A stretch of DNA of 64,000 nucleotides from Caenispirillum bisanense (GCF_039523075.1 NZ_BAAAEP010000013.1:1-64000), one strand, 5' to 3'; shown: positions 11,657 to 20,152, counted from the first letter of the stretch. Notes: a model not told the origin generated them from the sequence alone. A program made the numbers and translations.

Positions 11657-12225
11657 GGCTCGCGGCCGGACGGCTCCAGGCGCTCGAACAGGTGCTGGTA
11701 GCGGACCACCAGGCCGCGGTCGTCCACCTCCAGCTCCGCCTCGAACCCGGCCGACAGCCCCAGATCGACATAGCGCACCCGGCCGCCGGCGAGGCGGATG
11801 TAGCGCTGGCGTGACCGCGCCACCGTCATGGTCGCCGCATCCACATAACAGGTATCGAGCGTCAGGTCGGCGCCGGGGTCGACCGGCAGGCGGCGGATCG
11901 GCAGGGTGTTGCAGAAGGGCGTGACCGACAGGTCGGGCTCGTCGCAGCCGTCGAGGTCGGGACGACGCACGCCGTCGACGCTCCAGCCCTCCGGGCCCCG
12001 GTGCAGGGAAAGGCGGCAGGTGCCCGACGGTCCGTGCCGCTCCACCTCCAGGGCGGTCGCCCGCCAGTCCGGCGTCAGCCGCCAGCGGTGGGTGAGGCGA
12101 AAGCCGCCGTCGTCAAGCCCGATGACCGTCCCCGCCGCCGTCACGCCGTCGTCGCCCACCGAGAGGGCGAGGCGCTCCAGGCCGGGGCAGTCGGTGCGGC
12201 GCCAGAACAGGATGCTGTCGCCCAC
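11623..12225 (-). CDS. Putative glycolipid-binding family protein
   Basis: A protein of 200 residues resembling the PF06475 putative glycolipid-binding family: ILFWRRTDCPGLERLAL at the N-terminus, the central LTHRWRLTPDWRATALEVE, and a late block FCNTLPIRRLPV with YIRLAGGRVRYVDLGLSAGFEAELEVDDRGLVVRY (split here for reference). The fold is a lipocalin-like beta barrel in characterised structures; the ligand is not proven. The start is GTG at 12225, eighteen bases after the upstream gene's stop, so the two probably form one transcript. Expression is on the minus strand. Confidence 0.72.
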   Translation of the reverse strand: MGDSILFWRRTDCPGLERLALSVGDDGVTAAGTVIGLDDGGFRLTHRWRLTPDWRATALEVERHGPSGTCRLSLHRGPEGWSVDGVRRPDLDGCDEPDLSVTPFCNTLPIRRLPVDPGADLTLDTCYVDAATMTVARSRQRYIRLAGGRVRYVDLGLSAGFEAELEVDDRGLVVRYQHLFERLEPSGREPQAGGGGSTTV

Positions 12226-12242
12226 CGCTGCCTCGCCGGGTG

Positions 12243-12572
12243 TCAGGCGCCCGCCGCCAGGGCGGGGTCGCGCAGGGGCTTGGGGGCGCTGGTGCGCAGC
12301 AGGCCGACGATGCCATCCACCGCATCGGCGACCGAGGCGGCGGCGGTGCCGTCGTCGGCTTCGGCGGCGCGGTCGGCCAGCGGCACCAGACCGTTGGACC
12401 CCACCCGCATCACCACCGGCCAGACCTTGCCGTCGCCGGTGAAGAATTCGATCTGACCGTCCTCGCGGTCGGGGCCGATGACGAACACGGGCTTGGCATC
12501 AATTCCCTGTTCGCTGAAGCGCAGGCGCAGATGGGCGATGATCTCCTGCGGAACGACGTGCTGGCTGGTCAT
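12243..12572 (-). CDS. Hypothetical protein
   Basis: A protein of 109 residues, not recognised. It contains VFVIGPDREDGQIEFFTGDGKVWPVVMRV, a beta-rich stretch, followed by an Ala-rich helical tail. It starts ATG at 12572 with AGGAGATG just upstream, a good ribosome binding site, and ends shortly before the glycolipid-binding gene on the same strand, suggesting a two-gene operon. Soluble; no known motif. Confidence 0.6.
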   Translation of the reverse strand: MTSQHVVPQEIIAHLRLRFSEQGIDAKPVFVIGPDREDGQIEFFTGDGKVWPVVMRVGSNGLVPLADRAAEADDGTAAASVADAVDGIVGLLRTSAPKPLRDPALAAGA

Positions 12573-12691
12573 CGTGCATCTCCTGAGATGTTTGCTTGCG
12601 GCAGTCTCTCCACTTACGCCGTCAGAGGAAAGCGAAGGTTTTCCTACTCTCCTTCAGCTCGGCGCCTGCACCCAAAGTTCAACCATCCCGA

Positions 12692-13585
12692 TCAGCCGCC
12701 GCCCAGCCGCTGCCGCACCCGCGCCACCAGCCCCTGGGCATCCACCGGCGCCCGCACCTTGCGGTCGTTGTCGAAGAACACGAAGACGTCGCGGCGGGCG
12801 GCCTTGGGCGGCGGCCGGTCGCTCGCCCGCACCGCGTCGGCCGGCTCGCCGCCGCCGGCCCAGGCCACCACCCGGTCGGCCCAGCGGTCCAGGGCGTCGT
12901 CGTCGTAACCGCTGGCATAGAGTTCCTCCGACCCGTGCAGGCGCAGGTAGACCACGTCGGCGGTGACGTCCATCATGCATGGCCAGTCCACCGAATCCGA
13001 CACCACCACGCCGACGCCGTGGCGGCGCAGCTGGTCGATGAAGCCGGGGTCGCGGAAGCTGTCGTGCCGCACTTCCATCACGTGATGCAGCGGCCGGCGG
13101 GTGTCGGTGGTGGTCCAGGCGCGGCCGTCCAGGCGGTGGTCGTGGCGGGCGGCGAGGGCGGCGGCCTCTTCGGTGTCGCGCGGCAGGCTGGCGAGGAAGG
13201 GCTCCAGGCGCTCCGGCCGCCAGGGGAAGCTGGGCGGGAACTGCCACAGCACCGGCCCCAGCTTGGGCCCGAGGCGCAGCACGCCCTGGGCCCAGAAGTT
13301 GGCGGCGGCGTCCTCCACCCCCTTCAGGCGCAGCATGTGGGTGAGGTAGCGCGAGGCCTTGACGGTGAAGACGAAGTCATCGGGCACCGTTTCCGCCCAG
13401 GCGGCGAAATACTCCGGCCGCTGCAGGCTGTAGTGGGTGCCGTTGATCTCCAGGGTGCGGAAGGCGCGCGAGGCGAATTCCAGCTCCTGCCGCTGGGGCA
13501 GGCCCTTGGGGTAGAACACGCCGCGCCAACCGGCATAGCGCCAGCCGGACACGCCGATGCGGATGTCGCCGACGCCGTGCTTCAT
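12692..13585 (-). CDS. DUF72 domain-containing protein (YecE-like)
   Basis: A protein of 297 residues with the family start IRIGVSGWRYAGWRGVFYP, the EINGTHYSLQ segment, FTVKASRYLTHMLRL, a WQFPPSF block, and the later VEVRHDSF-type strand (MEVRHDSFRDPGF) and VVYLRLHGSEE. These are hallmarks of DUF72, a TIM-barrel family resembling sugar isomerases or endonuclease IV but of unknown activity. The C-terminus VFVFFDNDRKVRAPVDAQ also matches. The length is typical. Start ATG at 13585. Confidence 0.88.
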   Translation of the reverse strand: MKHGVGDIRIGVSGWRYAGWRGVFYPKGLPQRQELEFASRAFRTLEINGTHYSLQRPEYFAAWAETVPDDFVFTVKASRYLTHMLRLKGVEDAAANFWAQGVLRLGPKLGPVLWQFPPSFPWRPERLEPFLASLPRDTEEAAALAARHDHRLDGRAWTTTDTRRPLHHVMEVRHDSFRDPGFIDQLRRHGVGVVVSDSVDWPCMMDVTADVVYLRLHGSEELYASGYDDDALDRWADRVVAWAGGGEPADAVRASDRPPPKAARRDVFVFFDNDRKVRAPVDAQGLVARVRQRLGGG

Positions 13586-13629
13586 GCAGCGTCAATGCGG
13601 CAGCCGCCGCCGGTGTTCCGCCGTCGCGG

Positions 13630-13770
13630 TCAGAAACAGCCGAGGCCGCCGCCGTTGAGGAACACCAGCAGGCCCCAGTCGCTCCACAGGGCGAGGCCGC
13701 CGGCCAGCGCCACCGCCAGTACGGCGGCGCCGATCCAGGGCGCAGCGCGGGAGGAGAGGGAGGCGGTCAT
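13630..13770 (-). CDS. Small single-pass membrane protein, coupled to TPR gene
   Basis: A protein of 46 residues: a short basic/polar N-terminus, then one hydrophobic helix (WIGAAVLAVALAGGLALW), and a short tail ending GLGCF. Its ATG overlaps the TGA stop of the upstream TPR gene in the arrangement ATGA, a classic sign of translational coupling and the main support for its reality. No family recognised. A role as a membrane partner of the TPR protein is inference. Confidence 0.55.
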   Translation of the reverse strand: MTASLSSRAAPWIGAAVLAVALAGGLALWSDWGLLVFLNGGGLGCF

Positions 13771-14678
13771 GGCGCCGCCGTCTCCGCCCGGTCGAGGGTC
13801 TCAACCGCCCGCACCGCCGCTTCGTGCAGGTCGTGCTGGCCGGCGCGGCGGAACAGTTCAGCCGCGTGCTGGAACGACTTGCGGGCGTGCTTCGGGTTGC
13901 GGCCGGCTTCGATCTCGCCCACCTCCATCAGCATCTCCGCCTCGCCCTCCAGGTGGCCGGCGCCGGCGTAGAGCTTGCAGGCGCGGCGGAAGGCATCGTA
14001 GGCGGCATCCTCGTCGCCCAGCGACCGCAGCAGCAGGCCGAGGCCGCCGGTGGCTTCCGCCTCGTCCAGCGGGTCGCCGTTCTCGGCGAAGCGTTCGATG
14101 GCGCCGTCGAGCATCTCATGCGCCCGGTCGGGCTTGCCGAGCAGCTGGTAGAGGTTGCCCAGCGCCTTCATGGCATGGGCCTCGCCCAGGGTGTCGCCGG
14201 CCTGGCCGTAGAGGGCGCGGGCGTGGGTGTAGTGCATGACGGCATCGTCGTCGCGCTTTTCCAGGCCGCGGGCGACGTGGCCGATCTGCATGTTGGCGAG
14301 GGCCTGCCCCGACAGGTCGCCGGCGGCGCTGTACAGCTCGATGGCGGCCTGGAAGCATTCCACCGCCTCGCGCGGGGTTTCCTCCATGCGGTAGAGCAGG
14401 CCGAGGCGCATGAGCACCGCCGCCTGATGGCCCTGTTCGCCCGATGGCGCCAGCAACTTGCGGGCCTCCACATAGGCGTCGCGGGCGGCGGCCATGTGGT
14501 CGGCGTCCAGTTCCATGTCGCCGAGCAGGATCAGCGCCGAGGCCTCGCCGTCGGCATCGCCGGCGTCGTGGTAGTGCAGGCGGGCCCGGCGGGCGGCTTC
14601 GGCGGCGCGCTGGCGGTCGCCATCAACCCAGTGCCGCTCGGCCTCTTCCAGGGCGAGATCGCCTTTGTCCTGGGGCAT
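13767..14678 (-). CDS. Tetratricopeptide repeat protein
   Basis: A protein of 303 residues composed almost entirely of TPR-like helical pairs, about seven 40-residue units such as QAAVLMRLGLLYRMEETPREAVECF and AHAMKALGNLYQLLGKPDRAHEML. The chosen ATG at 14678 has GGGAGGAT upstream and begins MPQDKGDLALEEAERHW; an in-frame extension to 14765 lacks a binding site. Cytoplasmic scaffold likely; no signal peptide. It ends in an ATGA overlap with the tiny membrane protein gene, so the pair is probably translated together. Divergent from the thioesterase gene. Confidence 0.82.
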   Translation of the reverse strand: MPQDKGDLALEEAERHWVDGDRQRAAEAARRARLHYHDAGDADGEASALILLGDMELDADHMAAARDAYVEARKLLAPSGEQGHQAAVLMRLGLLYRMEETPREAVECFQAAIELYSAAGDLSGQALANMQIGHVARGLEKRDDDAVMHYTHARALYGQAGDTLGEAHAMKALGNLYQLLGKPDRAHEMLDGAIERFAENGDPLDEAEATGGLGLLLRSLGDEDAAYDAFRRACKLYAGAGHLEGEAEMLMEVGEIEAGRNPKHARKSFQHAAELFRRAGQHDLHEAAVRAVETLDRAETAAP

Positions 14679-14788
14679 GACATCCTCCCGCGCGGTGGCG
14701 CCGTTTTCGTGTACCGTCAGGACAGTATAACCGATGCGGCGGCTTTCCGCTGCCCTTGGCCGCACAAAATGACAGCGAGGTGACGCCC

Positions 14789-15253
14789 ATGCCCCCCGTG
14801 CCGCCCCATCACGAGACCGTGCCCGCCGCCTGGACCGACTACAACGGCCACATGAACGTCGCCTACTACGTGCTGGCCTTCGACCACGCCACCGATGCCT
14901 TCCTGGATGCCGCCGGGCTGGATGCGGCGTGGCGGGCGCGGGAAGGGCGCAGCGTGTTCGTGGTGGAGGCCCACGTCACCTATGACCAGGAGGTGCTGGA
15001 AGGGGCGCCGCTGCGCATCCAGCCGCGGGCGCTGGCGGTGGGCAACAAGTCGCTGCGGCTGTTCCACACCATGCACCACGCCGGCGAAGGTTACCTGGCC
15101 GCCACCAACGAGGTGATGCTGCTGCAGGTGGACATGGCCAGCCGCCGCACCATCCCGTGGGATGAGGCCACCCGCGCCCGCCTGCAGGCGCTGGTGGAGG
15201 CCGACGGCAGCCCATGGCCGGAGCAGGTCGGGCGGGCCATCGGGCGGCGCTAG
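14789..15253 (+). CDS. Hotdog-fold acyl-CoA thioesterase
   Basis: A protein of 154 residues with the 4HBT_2 hotdog signature: TDYNGHMNVAYYVLAFDHA near the N-terminus, where the Asp-Tyr-Asn-Gly-His-Met segment forms the active site, and the later KSLRLFHTMHHA strand. This subgroup includes thioesterases linked to carnitine and betaine metabolism (betainyl-CoA thioesterase), but no carnitine dehydrogenase gene is present here, so the substrate is left open. The start ATG at 14789 follows GCGAGGTG. It sits divergently from the TPR gene and upstream of a diguanylate cyclase. Confidence 0.8.
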   Translation: MPPVPPHHETVPAAWTDYNGHMNVAYYVLAFDHATDAFLDAAGLDAAWRAREGRSVFVVEAHVTYDQEVLEGAPLRIQPRALAVGNKSLRLFHTMHHAGEGYLAATNEVMLLQVDMASRRTIPWDEATRARLQALVEADGSPWPEQVGRAIGRR

Positions 15254-15343
15254 GGTTTTCCGGCGGCGGCGAAAATTCCCTGCGTGACGCCGACCGAAAA
15301 GGGCGTAATACTTCCGCCATAGCAATTGCGGGACGTGGGGTTC

Positions 15344-16381
15344 ATGCAGTTCGCACATTCCAAGGAGCGGGCCGCCGACGTGGCCGCCGCCGCGCTGTCG
15401 CGCATGGCGGCGCTGGGCGTGGCGCCGACGCCCAACAACTACCTGCTGTGGTACGCCTACGAGGCGGACGGCCTGCCCGACCTGCGGCGCGAGGTCGACC
15501 GCCTGCTGGTGGACCACACGGTGTTTTCCGCCGACATCTGCGAATCGCTCTACCAGCGCCACTTCACCGCCGCCGGCCGCCGCGACGGCCTGGACGATGC
15601 CTCCCGCCGGCTGGAGGAAACCATCGCCAGCGTGTCCTATGCCGTCGGCACTGCCGAGCAGGGCGCCGCCGACTACGGCCGCACCCTGGCCGGCTTCGCG
15701 GAAGAGGTGCGCAGCCCGGAACGGGTGGGCCACGCGCTTGCCTCGGTGCTGGCCGAAACCCGCCGCATGGCGGAGCTGAATCGCGCCCTGGAACAGCAGC
15801 TGAGCGAAAGCCGCAACGAGGTGTCGGAACTCCGCCGCACCATGACGGCGCTGGAGGAAGAAGCCAGCGTCGACGGCCTGACCGGCATCGCCAACCGCCG
15901 GGTGTTCGAGCGCATCCTGACCGAATCGGCCGCCAAGGCGCAGGGCGGCGGCGGCTTCCTCAGCCTGATGATGGTGGACATCGACCACTTCAAGGCCTTC
16001 AACGACACCCATGGCCACCTGCTGGGCGACCAGGTGCTGAAGCTGGTTGCGCGGTCGCTGGTGGACACGGCGGGCAAGGACGACACCGCCGCCCGCTACG
16101 GCGGCGAGGAATTCGCCGTCATCCTGCCCGGCTCGTCGCTGGCCGCCGCCAAGGTGGTGGCCGAGCGCATCCGCGAGACGGTGGCCGCCCGCCGCATCGT
16201 CAACCGGCGCACCAACCAGGATCTCGGCCGCGTCACCCTGTCGGTCGGGGTGGCGGAACTGTCCCTGGGCGAACCGCTGACCGCCTTCGTCCAGCGCGCC
16301 GACGAGGCGCTTTACGCCGCCAAGCACGCCGGCCGCAACCGCGTCGTCACCCAGACCGAACTGGAACGCCAGGGCGCCTGA
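15344..16381 (+). CDS. GGDEF diguanylate cyclase
   Basis: A protein of 345 residues. The N-terminal ~170 residues are helical (PTPNNYLLWYAYE near residues 31-43) and lead by a coiled coil (ALEQQLSESRNEVSELR) into a GGDEF domain starting DGLTGIANRRVF. The active motif is GGEEF in RYGGEEFAVILPG, so it is probably a working enzyme that makes cyclic di-GMP from two GTP. The RxxD inhibitory site expected nine residues before GGEEF is not conserved (Gly at the Arg position). The start is ATG at 15344 after GTGGGGTTC rather than an upstream TTG. It is a cytoplasmic protein; no membrane segment. Confidence 0.9.
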   Translation: MQFAHSKERAADVAAAALSRMAALGVAPTPNNYLLWYAYEADGLPDLRREVDRLLVDHTVFSADICESLYQRHFTAAGRRDGLDDASRRLEETIASVSYAVGTAEQGAADYGRTLAGFAEEVRSPERVGHALASVLAETRRMAELNRALEQQLSESRNEVSELRRTMTALEEEASVDGLTGIANRRVFERILTESAAKAQGGGGFLSLMMVDIDHFKAFNDTHGHLLGDQVLKLVARSLVDTAGKDDTAARYGGEEFAVILPGSSLAAAKVVAERIRETVAARRIVNRRTNQDLGRVTLSVGVAELSLGEPLTAFVQRADEALYAAKHAGRNRVVTQTELERQGA

Positions 16382-16392
16382 CGGCGCCGCGG

Positions 16393-17124
16393 CTACACCC
16401 CCGTCGCCGCCAGCTGGGCCAGGATGGCGGCGATCCAGGCGTCCTTGCCGGCCTGCATCATGGGGCTCGGGTGGGCGTAGGCGAGCGGCCCTTCCGGCGC
16501 CTGCACCCCGACCAGCGGCCGCCCTGCCAGCGCCGCCCGGCAATGCTCCGCCAGCGGGAACAGCGCCTTGTGCCGCCCCCAGCCGAGGATCACCGGCGGC
16601 GACCCGGCCGCCGGGCCGATGTGGCGCAGCAGTTCGTCGCGGCGGGCGGGGCTCCACAGGGAATGGCCGTCGCCACCGGGCAGCCCGGTCAGCGCCTGGA
16701 CGTGGCGGAACAGCGCCGGGCTCTTGGTTTCCCGCAGGTCGGACAGGTTGAGCACGCGGGCATGGCGCCAGCCGCGCGCCGCCATCACCTTCATGATCTG
16801 GTACTGGGTGGTGTCGGGGATGGTCGGCACCAGCCGCCGCACGCCGGCGATGGCCGCCACGTCGGCCACCTGCGGCGGCACGAAGCCACCGTCGATGCTG
16901 CGCGACGAGCCGGGGTTCATCATCACCACCAGCAGATCGGGGCGGCGGTCGAGCACCGGCGACGGATCGCCGGCCGGCACCAGCTCGTGGGCGATCAGCT
17001 CCAGTACCGAGCGGCAGGACCACACCGCGCCGCCCAGCGGCAGGTCGTAGAACAGCCCGTGGACGGCGAAGCGGGCCTTGCAGTCGGCGGCCCGCAGGGC
17101 CTGGGTGGCGGCAACGTCGAGCAT
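16393..17124 (-). CDS. DUF1643-like protein
   Basis: A protein of 243 residues. The central segment LLVVMMNPGSSRSIDGG, followed by TQYQIMKVMAARGW and ARVLNLSDLRE, resembles the DUF1643 pattern (a strand ending in MxNPS, then a GW-V-NL strand). The C-terminal part PPVILGWGRHKALF and a late HPSPMM are reminiscent of the uracil-DNA-glycosylase-like fold. No function is established. It is 12 bp from the convergent diguanylate cyclase stop and on the same strand as, and just downstream of, the aminopeptidase P gene. Confidence 0.6.
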   Translation of the reverse strand: MLDVAATQALRAADCKARFAVHGLFYDLPLGGAVWSCRSVLELIAHELVPAGDPSPVLDRRPDLLVVMMNPGSSRSIDGGFVPPQVADVAAIAGVRRLVPTIPDTTQYQIMKVMAARGWRHARVLNLSDLRETKSPALFRHVQALTGLPGGDGHSLWSPARRDELLRHIGPAAGSPPVILGWGRHKALFPLAEHCRAALAGRPLVGVQAPEGPLAYAHPSPMMQAGKDAWIAAILAQLAATGV

Positions 17125-17142
17125 GGCGGCAGCGGCCTCGCC

Positions 17143-18978
17143 TCAGCCCATCAGCGCCAGCGGCCGGCAGGCTTCCGCCAGCCAGTGCAGGGTATCGGGC
17201 TCGCCGGCCAACAGCGGCGCCAGGGTGTGGTGGACGCGGCGGTGATAGGCGTCGATCCAGGCCACCTCTTCCGACGTCAGCAGCGCCGGCTCGATCAGCA
17301 GGCGGTCGATGGGCACCAGGGTCAGGGTCTCGAAGCCGAGCATGGGCCGTTCCGCCCCCTCGATCTCGCGCCGCTCCACCGCCACCAGGGCCTCGATGCG
17401 GATGCCGTAGGCGCCGGTCTTGTAGTAGCCCGGTTCGTTGGAGAGGATCATGCCCGGCTTCAGGGCGATGGTGTTGGGCAGCTTGCTGATGCGCTGCGGC
17501 CCTTCGTGGACCGACAGATAGCTGCCGACGCCGTGGCCGGTGCCGTGGTCGTAGTCGAGCCCGTCCTGCCACAGCGGCAGGCGGGCCAGGGCGTCCAGCT
17601 GGCTGCCGGTGGTGCCCTCGGGGAAGACGGCGGTGGCGAGGGCGATGTGGCCCTTCAGCACCAGGGTGAAGCGGCGGCGTTCCTCCGGCGCGGCGGCACC
17701 GACGGAGAGGGTGCGGGTGACGTCGGTGGTGCCGTCCAGGTACTGCGCCCCGGAATCGAGCAGGAACAGCTGCCCCGGCTCCACCCGCCGGCTGGTGGCG
17801 GGGGAGACGCGGTAGTGGACGATGGCGCCGTTGGGGCCGGCCCCGGCGATGGTCGGGAAGCTGAGGCCGCGGTAGAGGTCGCCGGTGGCGCGATAGGTCT
17901 CCAGGGTGTCGGAGACGGCGAGTTCGTCCAGATGCCCCTTCGGCGCCTCCTGCGCGAACCACGCCAGGAAGCGGACCATGGCGGCGCCGTCGCGGCGATG
18001 GGCGGCGCGGGTGCCGTCCAGTTCCACCGCGTTCTTGCACGCCTTGGGCAGGGCGCAGGGGTCGACGGCGCGTTGCAGGCCGGCGCCGGCCGCCTCCAGC
18101 CGCGCCCGCACCGCATCGGGGGCGACGCCGGCATCCAGCCGCACGGTGGCTCCGGCGGCGCCCAGGCGGTCGAGGGCGGCGGGCAGGTCGGCGGGCTCGC
18201 GCAAAGTGACGGCGGCACCCAGGTGGGCGCGGGTTTCGGCCGCCACCTTGCGCCCGTCCATGAACAGCTCCACCCGCGGCGGCTCGCCGCAGTGGACGAT
18301 GGCATAGCCGAGCGGGAAGGGGGCGCAGGGCACGTCGCCGCCGCGGATGTTGAGCAGCCAGGCGAGGCTGTCCGGCGTCGTCAGCACCACCGCGTCGGCC
18401 TTGTCGCGGCGCACGGCGGCGGCGATTTCGGCCAGCTTGTCGGCGGCGTCGCGGCCCGCGAACTCGGCCGGGTGGGGCACCACCGGCGCCAGCGGCGGCT
18501 CCGGCCGGTCGGTCCAGGCGGCGTCGAGCGGGTTGTCGGCCAGCGCCACCACTTCCGCCCCCGCCTTCTCCGCCGCCCGGCGCAGGCGGGCGACGCCGTC
18601 CGGGGTGTGCAGCCACGGATCGTAGCCGAGCCGCGTGCCCGCCGGCAGGCTGCCGGCCAGCCACTGCTCCACCGACGTCTCGGTGGTGTGGACGATGGTG
18701 TAGAGGGTGGTGTCCACCTCCGCCGCCGCCTGCAGGGTGTAGCGGCCGTCGACGAACACCGCTGCCCCCTGCGGCAGCACCACCGCCGCCCCGGCGCTGC
18801 CGGTGAAGCCGGTGAGCCAGGCCAGCCGCTCCGCGTTGGGGGGCACGTATTCGCCCTGGTGCTCGTCGGCGCGCGGCACCACGAAGCCATCCACCCCGCG
18901 CGCGGCAAGGGCATCGCGCAGGGCGCGCAGGCGGGCGGCGGGGGCAGGGGCGGCAGCGGCGGCGGACGCGGCGGTCAT
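17143..18978 (-). CDS. Aminopeptidase P family (M24B) metallopeptidase
   Basis: A protein of 611 residues, the length of the three-domain eukaryotic-type aminopeptidase P group. Two creatinase-like N-terminal domains precede a C-terminal pita-bread M24 domain. Metal ligands are visible in LLDSGAQYLDGTTDVTRT (two Asp), DHGTGHGVGSYLSVHEGP (His), NEPGYYKTGAYGIRIE (Glu) and the last Glu in that stretch. It removes the N-terminal residue from X-Pro peptides with two Mn ions. No signal peptide, so cytoplasmic. Start ATG at 18978 with GGAGCCCGC upstream. Confidence 0.92.
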   Translation of the reverse strand: MTAASAAAAAPAPAARLRALRDALAARGVDGFVVPRADEHQGEYVPPNAERLAWLTGFTGSAGAAVVLPQGAAVFVDGRYTLQAAAEVDTTLYTIVHTTETSVEQWLAGSLPAGTRLGYDPWLHTPDGVARLRRAAEKAGAEVVALADNPLDAAWTDRPEPPLAPVVPHPAEFAGRDAADKLAEIAAAVRRDKADAVVLTTPDSLAWLLNIRGGDVPCAPFPLGYAIVHCGEPPRVELFMDGRKVAAETRAHLGAAVTLREPADLPAALDRLGAAGATVRLDAGVAPDAVRARLEAAGAGLQRAVDPCALPKACKNAVELDGTRAAHRRDGAAMVRFLAWFAQEAPKGHLDELAVSDTLETYRATGDLYRGLSFPTIAGAGPNGAIVHYRVSPATSRRVEPGQLFLLDSGAQYLDGTTDVTRTLSVGAAAPEERRRFTLVLKGHIALATAVFPEGTTGSQLDALARLPLWQDGLDYDHGTGHGVGSYLSVHEGPQRISKLPNTIALKPGMILSNEPGYYKTGAYGIRIEALVAVERREIEGAERPMLGFETLTLVPIDRLLIEPALLTSEEVAWIDAYHRRVHHTLAPLLAGEPDTLHWLAEACRPLALMG

Positions 18979-19261
18979 GCGGGCTCCTTCAGCGGACGGC
19001 AGGGGCGGGAGGGGAATACCTGAGTGGCAGGCTAAGGGCCGGCGGGCGCGGCGGCAAGGGCCAGTCTGAGGCCCGCGTCATCGACGCCTTGCAGGAAGAT
19101 GCCATCGACGTTTTGCATCAGGATGATGATCCATGCGCGGCCGGCAATGCTGCGATGCAACAGATACGCTGGTGCGCCGGCAGGCCATCACCCACATTGC
19201 CGCCACCACGCCGTCGACCAAGTCCGGCGCTGGCAAATCAACTGTAAAACGAGATAGTCCC

Positions 19262-19666
19262 ATGTGGCCCTATGACGACAGCGAAGCCGACTGGCTGGGC
19301 GCGACTGCCCCCGCCGTGAAGGCCCCGGCTGCCGCGACGGTTGTTTCCCTCCAGTCCGCCCGCAGCGAGGCCGGCCGCAGTGCCGTTGCCGCCGCCGGGC
19401 CGGTGACCGGGGGCTCGGAAGACGAAGGCGGCCTGGTCGGCCGCATCATCGGCCGGATCCGTTCCTGGCGCGAACGCCAGGATGCGCGCTCCCGCCTCTA
19501 TGCCATGAGCGAGCGTGAACTGGCCGACATCGGCCTCACCCGCGATGCCATCGACATGGCCGTCGGCAGCGCCGACAGCCTGCAGAAGCCGACCTTCGAC
19601 GGCGTGCTGGGCGGGGCCGTTCACGGCCTGACCCGCGGCGCCACCACTTGGTGGAAGGCGGCGTAA
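19262..19666 (+). CDS. DUF1127 domain protein with extended N-terminus
   Basis: A protein of 134 residues. The DUF1127 core (SWRERQDARSRLYAMSERELADIGLTRDAID) is near residues 78-108, after a low-complexity Ala/Ser-rich N-terminal region. Canonical DUF1127 proteins are only 45-60 residues; some short alphaproteobacterial members bind RNA and affect phosphate and carbon metabolism. The ATG at 19262 (MWPYDDSEADW) is chosen because the upstream in-frame sequence has no similarity; its ribosome binding site is weak. A strong hairpin terminator follows, and a second, canonical DUF1127 gene lies 300 bp downstream. Confidence 0.75.
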   Translation: MWPYDDSEADWLGATAPAVKAPAAATVVSLQSARSEAGRSAVAAAGPVTGGSEDEGGLVGRIIGRIRSWRERQDARSRLYAMSERELADIGLTRDAIDMAVGSADSLQKPTFDGVLGGAVHGLTRGATTWWKAA

Positions 19667-19717
19667 CCTGCGCTGCAGGTTCGTGCACAAGGCGCACTTC
19701 CCCTCTCTCGCGCCTTG

Positions 19718-19754
19718 AAAGGCCCGTCCGGCGAGCCCAGCCGGACGGGCCTTT
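19718..19754 (+). terminator. Rho-independent terminator after the long DUF1127 gene
   Basis: A perfect 14-bp stem (19718-19731 with 19741-19754), nine-base loop, ending CCTTT. The rest of the 300-bp gap 19667-19966 holds no gene I can support; AT-richer sequence near 19890-19915 may contain the promoter of the next gene. Confidence 0.75.
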
Positions 19755-19966
19755 CCGCATCCAGCGACCGGCATCTCCGGCGGTCCGGCGGGGCCTGGGC
19801 AGGGCGGCGACATGACGATCGTCACGGCGACCAATGCAGCGCCCGCAGACCTGACCGGCGGTTGAGCGGGGTGGTCGAAAACTGCCGCAAGCGTATCTTT
19901 CCCTACGAATGATGCGGCCATGCAAAACGCCGCACGCCCCGTTCAGGAAAGCCTAGGAGAGTCCCC

Positions 19967-20152
19967 ATGAAACCGCTGCATCTGCTCGACCGTCTTGCCG
20001 ACAGTCTGCATGCCTGGCACGAGCGTCATCTGGTGCGCGACTCGCTGGCCGGCATGAGCGACCGCGAGCTGGCCGACATCGGCCTCACCCGCGACGACAT
20101 CGACGCCGTCGCCACCGGCACCTTCGAGAAGGACAGCGAGCGCCTGCACTGA
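19967..20152 (+). CDS. Short DUF1127 protein
   Basis: A protein of 61 residues containing the canonical core RDSLAGMSDRELADIGLTRD with the conserved Arg-Glu-Leu-x-Asp-Ile-Gly-Leu element. Highly charged, predicted helical, cytoplasmic. Small DUF1127 proteins of this type are often stress- or RNA-related in alphaproteobacteria. AGGAGAG lies nine bases before the ATG. It shares a near-identical core with the longer gene just upstream, suggesting local duplication. Confidence 0.85.
   Translation: MKPLHLLDRLADSLHAWHERHLVRDSLAGMSDRELADIGLTRDDIDAVATGTFEKDSERLH

Noticed and set aside
11280..11660. Convergent 34-bp overlap as a sign of assembly error
   Set aside because: Small convergent overlaps are common in dense high-GC genomes and both frames look intact.
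14717..18664. A 1315-residue minus-strand frame across several genes
   Set aside because: It runs through the thioesterase and cyclase genes in antisense and joins out-of-frame pieces of the aminopeptidase; only parts in the proper frames show family motifs.
15214..19023. A 1269-residue plus-strand frame
   Set aside because: It passes over the cyclase gene out of frame and over the aminopeptidase gene in antisense; low-complexity Arg/Gly/Gln protein.
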